Of a stretch of 64,000 nt of DNA, positions 43,077 to 55,000 are shown piece by piece (position 1 is the stretch's first letter; each line of letters starts with the position of its first letter). Origin of the DNA: Kerstersia gyiorum (lineage in GTDB: Bacteria; Pseudomonadota; Gammaproteobacteria; Burkholderiales; Burkholderiaceae_B); NCBI RefSeq assembly GCF_004216755.1, contig NZ_SGWZ01000008.1, positions 1-64,000 on the forward strand, written 5' to 3'. The notes under the pieces are model-generated. The model did no database searches and was not told the origin of the DNA. It saw only the letters and a list, made by a program, of their open reading frames with translations. Made by a program: the position numbers and the translations under genes.

Positions 43077-46000
43077 ATGAACTCCCTTCATTCCTGGCAA
43101 TGCCGGTCAGGCAAATCCGGTACGCGACGCATGGCAGACATTTCATCCCGTGGCTGTCCGCCGGGGCAGCCGGCCGGGCGCCTGACGCCTCCCGCCATGC
43201 GGTTGACGCCGGCGGCGGCCGCCCTGGCGGCGTTATTGCTGGCGGGAGCATGGCAGCAGCCGGTGCAGGCTGCTGGTTCTGCTGGCGCCGCCTGGCTGGC
43301 GTCTGGTGGCGCACGGGCCCAGGCGTACCAGGCTCGCCCTGCCGCTGGTGTAGTGCCGCCCAGCGCGCAGCGTGAGCAGCAGCGGGCCAATGAAGCGTTG
43401 TCACGTTCCATTGCCAACCTGAACCGGACCGCCAACGCTATCGCCGTGCGCCAGGCTGCCCAGGCACAGGCGCGCGCCCAGGCCCAGGCAGGCAAGCCCG
43501 GTGCGCCGGTGCCCGAAGGGCTTGCGCAGGGCGGACTGTGGGATCGCGATGCGCAAGGCAATATGCTGGCCTGGCGCGGTGCCGAGCGCGCCCGTGAAAC
43601 GGTGGCCGATGGCAAGGTTCAGGTCGATATCAAGCAGACTGAAAGCCGCGCCATTCTGAATTGGGACACGTTCAACGTCGGCCGCAATACCACGGTTGCC
43701 TTCGATCAGCAGGCAGATTGGGCCGTACTCAACCGGGTCAATGATCCCCAGGCGCGCCCGTCGCAAATCCAGGGCAGCATCAAGGGCGGCGGCACGGTGA
43801 TGGTGGTGAACCGTAATGGCATCGTGTTTGCCGGGGGCAGCCAGGTCAATGTGCGCAATCTGGTGGCCAGTGCCGTGGGCCTGAGCGACGACCAGTTCGA
43901 CAAGGGCATCTTCAGCGACCCGCTGGGCAGCGGCCACATGCCGTCCTTTGGCAATGACCTGTTGCTGTCTGGCGGGGCGGTCAGCCATGGCGCCGCGACG
44001 GCTGGTGTCTTGGTCGAGGCCGGCGCGAGCATTGCCACGCATGCGTCCGGTACGGTGACGCAAGGGGGCGGCTATGTGTTGCTGCTCGGGCGCGAGGTCG
44101 CGAATGCCGGCCACATCAGCACGCCTGGCGGCCAGGCCTTGCTGGCTGCCGGAGACGCCTTCGTGATCCGCAAGGGCCTGGGGACCGATGAGAACCAGGC
44201 GTCGACGACGCGCGGCAACCAGGTGGAGGCGCGCCGCAGCGTGTCTACCGAGGCCGGGACCGTTTTCCAGGTGACGAACACCGGCTTGATCGAGGCCAGG
44301 ACAGGCGATATCACACTGGTTGGCCAGCAGGTGTCACAGGAGGGCGTGCTGCTGGCCACATCGTCGGTGCATACGCGTGGCACGATCCATTTGCGCAGTG
44401 ACGCCGCACTGGCGGGCGAGCAGGCCGGCAAGGTGACGCTGGCGCGTGACAGTGTGACGGCGATCGTGCTCGATGAGAGCGCGACGACGGCGCTGGACGT
44501 GCAGCGCGAAGCCCAGATCAAAGATTCCACGTCTGCGGGTGACGGAGAATACCATCGTCGCGACCAGTCACTCATTCAGATCGCCAGCGCTGGCGATGTC
44601 GATTTTCTGGGTGAATCCCTGACGCTGGCGACGGGCGGCCAGATTCTGGTGCAGGCGACGGGCCGCAGTGAGTTGCACGAAGGCGCCCAGCTGGATGTGG
44701 CGGGTCATGTCGGGGTGCGGGTCGCGATGGAGGCGAACAACGTCGAAATCAACGTGCAGGGCAATGAGCAGCGCGACTCACCGGGTAACCGGGACGACAA
44801 GAGCCTGAACAACAGCACGATCTGGCTGGATCGCCGGGATTTGGTCCTGGTGCCTGCCGGCACCAACGGTTATGAAACGGACCGCTGGTACACCGCCGGC
44901 GGCTTGCTGGAAGTTGGCGGCTATCTGGGCATCAGCGGCCACGGGATTGGAGAATGGTCGGCGCAGGGCGGGACGGTGCGCTTCGGCGGCGCAGAGCTGA
45001 TTACGCGAGCCGGCTCGGTGGTGAACCTGTCGGGCGGCACGCTGGATGTCCAGGCGGGGCAGGTGTACCAGACCTTTCTGCGCGGCGCTGATGGCCGCAT
45101 CTACCAGGCCGCCAGGGCGCCTGCCGATATGCTCTATACCGGTATTTACCGGGGCTACGAAGTCGAGCACGAGCGTTGGGGCGTGACGCGGCGCTACCAT
45201 GACCTGATGGCGCCCGGACGACGCTGGGAAGAAGGATATACGGTTGGGCGCGATGCTGGGCAGATGGTGGTCGCGACGACGCGCGCCACGCTGGAAGGCG
45301 ATATCGAAAGCAAGACCTTCCAGGCGGAAAACCAGACGAAGGCGCGCGAGGCGGCGCTGGATGGCTATCAGCAGGCCCAGACCGCCAGGGCGCGCAACGG
45401 TCAGCTGATCATAGGCAGCTATGTGCCGGTCTATGACAATGAAACCCGCAACTTGCTGTATTCACCCCAGGCAGTGACAGGCAAGGTGAGCATCGCCGGC
45501 GCAAGCGATGGCAGCGCCGATGCAGATATTGCGCTGGACGCGGCCTGGCTCAACGGTTTGGCGCTGGGCGAGTTGCGGATCTATGCGCGCGAAGAGATCC
45601 ACGTGGATGAGGCGGTGCAGGTAGATACCGGCGGCACCATCGCCCTGCATGCCACCCAGGTGCAGGTCGGCGCGGATCTGACGGCCCGTAGCGGCAGCAT
45701 CCTTTTGGGCAATGTGGTCAGGAAGCAGATAAATGGCACGCGCTGGGAATCGCGGGCGATAGATGAAAGCAACGGAGCCATGGCGGCTGGTGCTTCGGCG
45801 AGCGTGGCCGAAGGTGTCACGCTGGATGTGCGCGGCGTCTGGACCAATCAGTGGCTGGACCGCCAGGAAACGGCTGGCCTGCCCTACGTCAATGGCGGCA
45901 GTATCCAGATTGTCAGCAGCGGCCAGGTGACGATAGGCCAGGGGGCGTTGCTGGATGCTTCTTCCGGCGCGGTGATGCGGGTCGATGGCGGTGTGCTGGA

Positions 46001-49000
46001 CGGCCGTGGCGGCGATATCGCCCTGCGTGCCGACGCACTGGCGCAAGGCTTGCAGGGCAACGGTGCACAGGCCGCCCTGCACCTGGCCGGCGAGCTGCGC
46101 AGCCTGGGAGGCAAGGGAGGCGGCAGGCTGGTGCTGCAATCCGGTGGGGCTGTTGTCATCGGCGGTTCCGTGGCCGGCAGCGATGGCATGTTGCATGCTG
46201 GCGAGGATTCGCTGGTCGACCTGGTCACGCAGGAGGGTTTCGTGGTGGAGCAGGGCGCTATCCTGCCGCTGGACTTTCACTACCAGCGTACCCATGCGCA
46301 ACCGGGCGAGGCGATTGGCGGGCAGCCGAATGTCACCTGGAGCGACCCCGCCAGCAAGATCACGCTGGCGGCGGAATGGACGTTGCCGGTGCCGACGGAC
46401 AGCGCGCAGAGCTACAGCGTGCGTACGACTTCGGGCCGAAACTATCAGGTCTATGCCTGGGCTCCGCCGGTCACACTGCCGGCTGGGACGGTGATCGACA
46501 ACATAACGGGCAGTTTTCCCGAAGGCTACGTCCTGCCGCAGACAGTCTTTCCGCAAGGGCTGGCGATCGTGCCGGTCACTGGTGTCATCAAGGCTGGCGA
46601 GGCGGCGCCGCAGGCGGTCCATTTTGCGGCCGGCAGCCGCTTGCCGGCAGGAACAAGACTGTCGCAGGACGTGGCTGTCATTGTGCCATTGCATGTGGAT
46701 GACAGCCTATTCCGCCAGGGTTTTTCACAGTATGAGATCGGCGGCAACCAGGGCCTTGCCGTTGCCGCCAACAGCCGTATTGCGGTGGAAATGCCGGTAT
46801 GGCGCGTGGATGCGACCGCCGCGCGCGAACAGCCGGGGGGAGCCGAGCCAGGCAGCGTGCTGCAGGCATGGCTGCCCGAAGCGTTTCAGCAGAACCCGAA
46901 GGAGGGCAGACTGACGCAACGGCTGGGTGCGGACCTGTTGCTGCGCGCGGGCTTCGGCCTGGATTCCGGGGAGTCTCTGGCGATAGGAGAGGGCGCGAGC
47001 GTCAGCGTGGACGCCGGGCGTGCCGTGACGCTGCAAGGCAATGGGCAAGTGACCATAGACGGCGTGATACGCGCGTCTGGCGGCAGCATCGACATTCTGA
47101 ATTTCGGTTATCCGATGGTCGGGCCGACGCCGCAGGGCCATGCGCAGTCCATCTGGATCGGCAACGGCGCCGTGCTGGACGTTGCCGGTCAGGCATACTG
47201 GGCGGTTGATCGCGACGGCCTGCGCTACGGCAAGGTAATGGCAGGCGGGCGCATCAGCATCGGCGGCAAGTATGCCGCCGATGCGACTGAAGCCGAGGCG
47301 GTGGATGCATTTATCGTCGTGCGTCCCGGCGCGAGATTGGACGCCTCAGGCAGCATGGCGGTGCTGGATCTGCCGGGCGCCGCCAATACGCCGGTTGGCT
47401 CGGCGGGCGGCCTGATTTTCCTGAGCAGCTTCAATGGCCTGTTCCTGGATGGCGACCTGCGGGCCCATGCCGGCGCGCCTGGCGCCGCTGGCGGTACGCT
47501 GGCGCTGGCGTTGGAGTCACCCAACTATGCCGTTTCCTCCAATCCGAGCAATGCCGTGCTGGCCGTCCGGGAACTATTGCTGGCCAGGGAGCAGGGGGCG
47601 CCGGTGTTGTCCGAGACTTTGCTGCCAGGCCGTCCGGATGCCGGATTGAACTACGGCCATGGCCGCATCGGCAGCGATAAGGTCATGGCAGGGGGCTTTG
47701 GCAATCTGTCGCTGTTGGTCAATGGCGTGCTGCTGCTGGAACCTGGCGTGAACCTCTCGCTGGCGCAGAGCCTGCGGCTGACCAGCGGCAGCATCAGTCT
47801 GCCCCCTGACGCCGGTGCCGGCGCGCGTGTCGATTTGTCCGCGCCCTACGTACGGCTGGCCGGCGCGACGCGCCGCCAGATGGATCACTACATCATGCCG
47901 CTGCCTCAGGAAGGCCGGTTGCCGGACGTGCTGGATGGGACGACGCTGGTGGTGCGCGCCAGCCTGCTGGATATCCTGGAGCGCCAGGCGTTTGGTACGA
48001 AGGGAACCGTCAGGACCAGCAGCGGTTCGGTCGCCTACGAGCGCCTGGGTTTTGCCGACCTTGAACTGCGCAGCCAGGGGGATATCCGCCTGCTCGGTGC
48101 CACTGTGCGGGACCGCACCCTGCTGGAAACGACCGGCAATCTATTGCTGGCTGCCCGCCAGATCTACCCGGCGACCCATGCGCGGGCGGAAATTCGCGCG
48201 GGCCGCCTGGGGCGTTTCGATGAATGGGGCAACTACATGGCGGACTATGATCCCCATGCGGTGCTGCGGATTGAGCGTGTCGGTACCGACACACCCGTCA
48301 TGCCCTACTCGGTCTTTGGCTCGCTGACGCTGATGTCGGCCAATATTGAACAGGGCGGCGTGCTGCGCGCACCCCTGGGCAACCTCATCCTGGGACATGA
48401 TTTCGCAACCAGCAACCAGCCCAGTCACCTGGCGTTGTTGCCCGGCAGCCTAACCTCGGTCAGTGCCGCCGGCCTGATCATGCCCTACGGTGGGACGGTG
48501 GATGGGCTGACCTATACCTATGGCGGTGCCGATGTGCTTTACCGAGGGTTGGGCGGCGGCTCGGGCACCTTCCGCGGCCTGGTGCTGCGCAGCGACGATA
48601 TCCAGGTGCAGCCTGGCGCGCTGTTGGATCTGTCCGGTGGCGGTGAACTGACGGGCAGCGCGTTCCTGTCGGGGCGTGGCGGCTCCACCGATGCCCGTCT
48701 GAACCCGCTGCTGCAGGTTGCCGTCGATGGCAGCGGTTTTGTCGTGCCGGGGCTGTCGACCAATCCTGTGTACGCCATTGTGCCCGGCACACAGCAGGGT
48801 TATGCGCCGGTCGGCGCGGAAAAGGGCGCGGGCGACCCGATGCTGGGCCAACAGGTGACGATTGCTGCTGGCATACCGGGCCTGCCTGCTGGCACCTACA
48901 CTCTATTGCCTTCCAATTATGCGCTGCTGCCCGGCGCGTTCCGCGTGGAACTCAATGGGCTGGCAGGCAGCCAGCGCCCCTTCGGTGCGCAGCTCGGCAT

Positions 49001-52000
49001 GCGCAACGGTTCCTATGCCACGCAAGCGCGGCTAGGCCTGGCCGACACCGGCGTGCTGGATGTCCTGACCACCCAGCTGATCCTGACCCCCGCGGATCGC
49101 CTGCGTACCTATTCCCAATACAACGAGATGAGCTACGCGCGTTTTGGCCTGGACTGGGCGGCGCGGGATGGCGCGCCCAGGCCTACGCTGGAACGTGATG
49201 CCGGCCGCCTGACCTTGATGCCGGGCGTGGGCAAGCCCGGCGCGCAGAGCGGCGTGCAGTTCGCGCCGGGCACAGTCAGGGCCCTGGCGGCAGAAGGCGG
49301 GTACGGCAGCGAGCTGATCGTTTCGGCCAGTGGCGTGGCGCTGGAAATCCTGGGCAAGGGCGCAGCGCCCACCGCAGGCTTCAAAGGCGTTTCCCTGCAT
49401 GCCGACACGCTCAATTCCATCGGCGCGGCGACGGTCGTGATCGGGGGTGACCTGATATCGGAATTTGCCTCGCTGGATACCCGGAGCACGCAGAACGCTT
49501 CCACGGTGAGATTCGGCAATGCCTACACGGCGGCGCGTTCCATTGTGCTGCGTGATGGGGCGTTGTTGCAGGCAGCCCAAGTTTTCCTGGTGACGGGCCG
49601 GGTCGACAGCGGCATTACGGTGGAGGAGGGCGCGGGCATCAATGCGCTGGGGCAGGGGACGGCAGGCTGGGATTCGATGAGCGGCTATGTGCTGGCGCCG
49701 TCCGCTGTTTCCGTGCTGGCCGTGTCCAATGGCTGGCTGGAAATCAAGGCACCGGAAGCGGCCAGCGGCGACGGTTTCGGTGCGGGCAGCATCCGCCTGG
49801 GGACATGCGGGGTGCCCCAGGCCTGCGGCAAGGAAACCCAGCTGTTTGCCGAAGGCACGATCACGGCAGCGACGGACAATGCCTTCAGCCTGGAAGATAC
49901 CGTCCGGTACGGCGCGCGCAACCTGATCCTGGCAGTGGGAGCCATCAATGCCGGAGATGCCGCGACTTTGGCAAAGGCGGCTGCGCAGGGCGTGTTGCCT
50001 CCGGGGCTGACATTGAATCAGCAGGTGCTGGACGGCCTGCTGCGCGGAGATACATCGCGCGGCGCGCCCGCATTGGAAAATCTGGTGCTGACGGCCCGTG
50101 ATGCGGTCAATTTCTATGGTTCGGTCGTGTTGTCGACGCTGAATCCAGAAACCGGGAAGTCATCGCTGGAGCGTTTGGTGCTGACCACCCCGGCCATCCA
50201 CGGCGCGGGCGACGCCGCCGATGTCGCCCGAATCGAAACAGCCGTACTGACCTGGAATGGGGCGACTCAGGCGCCGGGAGCCATTGTTACCGGCGGCGCC
50301 GGGACCGGGACAGGCCGTCTGGTCGTGGATGCCGATGTGATCGAGTTCGGCTACGGGCCACGTAGCCAGCCTGATACCGTGAGCCAGCATGACCGGCGCA
50401 CCCTGGGCTTTGGTACGGTGGAGCTGAACGCTCGTGAACGTGTGACGGCCAATCACATGGGGTCGTTATCGGTATACGCCTCCCAGGGGGCCTGGGACGG
50501 CGCTGCCAAATCCTACACCTATCATGGCGGCGACTTGCTGATTCATACGCCGCAATTGACGGGCCAGGCGGGTTCTGTCAACCGCATCACGGCCGGTGGA
50601 AGCATTCTGGCACAGGCGTTTGCCGGCCAGGCCGCAACGCAGCCAGATACCGCCACCCTGGCGGCGGCCCTGGGTGCGGAACTGATGCTGGACGCAGGCG
50701 GCAGCCTGCGGCTGGATACGGCAGTGCTGTTGCCCAGCGGCAAACTGACGCTGGCTGCAGCCGGGGATGTCTTGCTGGATGAAGGAGCGCAGCTGGATCT
50801 GGCCGGTCGCAGGCTGGTGTTCTACGACCAGGAAAAATACAGCTGGGGGGGAGATGTCATCCTGAACAGCCGGGAAGGCAGTATCCGCCAGGCGGTCGGC
50901 TCTGCCATCCTGCTGGATGCGCAATACAACCGCGCGGGCAGGCTGAACGCCGTGGCGCTGGGGGCGCAGGCCTGCCATATCGAATTGCTGGGTGCTATCC
51001 GTGGCCAGGCCAGCGGCAATTATGACGCCGGCGGCACCGCGCTGCCGTTCGCATCGGGCTTTGCCGATATCCGGGCCCAGCAGATTGTCGATTTCGCCGG
51101 CCTGAATCAGCGCCTGAGCGAAGGCGGCGTGTTTGGCGGCCGCAGTTTTCAGCTGGCCAGCGGCAATCTGGTGATTGGCGACGAACTCAAGGCACGGGAA
51201 ATCAGTGTTTCGGTGGATCGCGGCAGTCTTGGCGTCAATGGCACGATTGATGCCAGCGGCGAGCAGGCCGGCAGCATCCGGCTCTTCGCCGGGCAGGGCG
51301 TGACGCTGGCAGGTTCTGCCGTGCTGGATGCGCGCGCCAGCGTGCTGCGCAAGGACAGCTATGGCCAGGTCATCGAGGCGCCCAACCGGGCGGTGATAGA
51401 GATCGGTTCTGGCTCGGGCCGGTTGGTCATCGGCGATGGCGCCCGCATGGAATTGGCTGTCGCGGGCGCACCGCAGGCCTATGGCACGGTGACGTTGAAT
51501 GCGCCGCGGCTGGGCGGGGCGACCGGCAACGATGTGGATATCGACGCCGGCGGCGCCGTTCACATCGGCGGCGCACGTACTGTCGTCGTCAATGCCTTCC
51601 AGCGTTATGACGATGCCCGCGAGGGCACCGATACGACGGTTTCCGGGCGCGACTACCAGGTGATAGACCAGGCCTACCTGGATGCCAAGCACGCTGACAG
51701 TCTCAAGTTCATGGCCAATGCGTTGGCCAATGGTGTTCTGATGGACCGAAAATTGGCGGGCCTGCGTGCCTACCAGGAGCAATTCCACCTGCGGCCGGGC
51801 GTGGAAATAGTCAGCGCCACATCGGACGGCGACCTGCATGTGGATGGCGATATCGACATGTCGCGATATCGCTATGCCAGCGTCAATCCGCATAGCCAGC
51901 AAACGCCGGTGCGCGGTTCCGGCGAAGCCGGCGCCCTGGTGCTGCGGGCTGCCGGCAACCTGGAAATCCACGGCAGCATGACTGATGGGTTCGACGTGGC

Positions 52001-55000
52001 ACGTGTAGGCGTGACGGCGGATGATCAGGGCTGGGTGCTGCCTGCCGGGCAGCTGCCGTTCGGCGGCGATGTCGTGATTCCGCATGGCGGCCTGGTCACG
52101 CTGGCGCCCGGCACACAGTTCCTGCCTGGCCGTACCCTGAACTACGATCTGCCCATGCCGGCGTTGACCCTGCCGGCCGGGCTGGCCTTGCCCACCGCCA
52201 TGGTATTGGACCAATCCCTGGGCCTGGCAGCAGGTTCAGTGCTGGGCGCTGCCGTGAGCGATGCGTCCGGCCAGGTGCTGTATGCCGCTGGCACGGTGCT
52301 GGCCCAGGATGTCACGCTGCCCGCAGGAACGCAGCTCGGCGCAGGGTTCAGACTGTCTGCTCCGACAAAAATCCAGGCTGGCATCTGGCCCGGCGGCGTG
52401 CCTTTGCCTGTCGAGGTCAAACTGGCACAGTCGCTAACCCTGGCCAAAGGGGCGGTCGTGCCATCGCAGACGGTGGTGGTTCTGCCCGATGGCGCGAAGT
52501 TGGTCAATCTGCGTCCGCAGGACGCCGACGGCACGCAAGGACGTACCTGGGCGCTGGCGCCCATGCTGGCGGCGGGTTCACAGTCCTGGGACCTGCGTCT
52601 GGTGGCCGGGGCAGACCTGGCCGCCGCAGACAGCCGCCTGACTCACTCACAGTCCGGTGGCAAGCTGATGCTGGCCGATCCGCATTTTGGCCTGGTGCTC
52701 GAGCGCTTGCCAGTACCGGGCACAGGTACGGCGAACGTCTATCGCTGGTCCGACGAGATCTCCGCCGAGCTGATCGAAATCTATTTTGGCGTGGCGGGCG
52801 AGTCTGGCGCAATCATTCCTCAGGAAACTGTGGACATGCTGGCCAGCTGGGGCTATTTCGTCGATTCCATCGAGGAATTGAATGCCTGGGGCCTGGGCGA
52901 AGTCGTGTCCCTGCATGCCAAGGGAGAGGAACCGGAATACACGACACAGGCCGAGCCGGTCCGCCAGCAGTTGTTCAGCGTGCTGCGCACGGGAACGGGG
53001 GATCTGGACTTGATCGCCGCCGGAGACTTCGACATGAGCTCGCCGTTCGGGGTCTATACCGCCGGTACGGCGACAGCGTCCGTACCGGCAGGCTTGGACG
53101 ACCCCTATAACCAGGCGCGCGGCCTCATGAAAGATGGTACGGTGCTGTGGCAAAAAGAGGGCGTGGACTTCGAAAGCCTGGTCGATGGCGGCAGCAACAG
53201 CCTGTATTCGGCCTGGTATCCGGCCCAGGGCGGCAATGTGCTGTTGCGTGTTGGGGGGAACCTGATGGGCGACCTGACCGGGCAGAACAATAAGCAGATA
53301 GATGCGATTGTGCCGCTGGGGCGTACGCGACAACAGATTGCCAGCGTGGATGTCGGCAGCTGGCTGTGGCGTCAGGGTTCGGGCAGCCTGGAATCGGGCG
53401 GCATGGACGTGCCGACGGCCTGGTGGATCAATTTCGGTACCTATGTTGCCGGGCCGGTAGACCTGCAGCGCGACGAGTACAACAGTTGGCTGTACGGCAA
53501 CGCACCGTTCCTGACTGGCTTCACCGGCGTGGGCACGCTGGGCGGCGGCAACCTGGTGGTGGAATCCGGTGGCGACGCGGGCATGATTCAGATCCGCGGG
53601 GATGTTGTGCTCAATGGAGAAGGCCAGCGCGCTGCCGCATTGCGGCAGACGCCGCGCAGCCAGGGCGTACACCTGGCGGTGGGCAGCACGGGGCGGGTGC
53701 AGGCTGATGGTTCGCTGGTGCAGACCGGCGGCGGGGACTTGGATATCCGCATTGGCGGAACGCTCAATCCCAATCCACAGTTGCGCAGCAACGACCATGA
53801 CCTCAATAGCACTTTCGTCAATCTGCGCGGGGCGCTACGTCTGGAGGCGGGCAATGTGGGCGGCATCAAGCTGCGCTACGGCAAGCTGGACCCGCTGGAC
53901 ACCCGTGGCGGCGATCCCTATGCCGCCGGCCGTGTGTTTGCCGGTGGCGGACCGATGCTCGTGCTGGGCGATGCCGCAGCGCGCCTGGATACGCGGGGCG
54001 ACCTGGTGCTGGGCGGCGTGGCTGACCCGGGACGCACTCGCCTGTACGGCAGCTCGCCGTTCTCCTATATGGGAACGCGTTATTCGGGCGAGGGCTGGAG
54101 CTGGTTCTCGCTCTGGACGCCGGGAACCTCGGTCGATCTGTTCAGCGCCGGTGGCAACCTGACGCCGACCACTGCCTGGGCGGATGGCGCGTCCTACGAG
54201 GACATCCATTCCACGGTGAAGGGCCGCAATCAGTCATCCACCATGGACGGCGCCAATTTCTATCCTTCCATCTTGCGTGCCAGTGCTGCCAGCGGCAGCA
54301 TCTACTATGGTGTCGGCACGACCAGCCTGATCAACAATTTCGGCAGTACACCGTTGCGCACCGAGTTCGGCATGACGGTGGCGCCTTCCCCAGTGGGCGA
54401 CCAGTACGTCAATGCGACCGGACGCAACCAGCTGGAGCTGTTGGCACGCCAGTCCATCTATGCCAGCGGTTATGCCGTCACGGCGTCAGCAGCGGATCCC
54501 GCCAGCCTGAGCAGTCCCTTCCGTCCCGGCTTTGTCGGCGTCCTGGCCTTTACTGGCGGCGGAGACTGGGGCACGCAGCCTATCCGCGTGACGACGGTCA
54601 GCCCGTTGATCGCGGATCGGACGGAATGGCTGCAGGCGCTTTCAGGCCGTTCCAATACCGGCACCCTGTTTACCAATGGCACCACGGCGACCACCGGCTA
54701 TGCTGTGCCAGGACAGTCGCCGGCACGCTATTACGCGGTCGAGGGCGATATCGTGGGGCTGCGCGTCGGTTCCATGGTTGGCCTGGGCTATCCGGCAGGT
54801 TTGCTGGGCTACCGCTACGAAGGCTCGATTCCCGTGGCGGTCCGGGCCGGTCGGGATCTGACCAATGCCGGCACGCGCTTGGGTGAGAAAGATACGGTCA
54901 AGGACACCAAGGGCAATCTGATCTCGCACAGCTTTGCCACCGATATTTCCGTCGTCGAGGCGGGACGGGACATCCGCGAGAGCAGTTTCTACATTACCGG

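Noticed and set aside
50466..52214. A 582-codon antisense frame inside the giant adhesin gene
   Set aside because: Shadow of the repetitive, GC-rich coding sequence; similar shadows recur along the whole gene.
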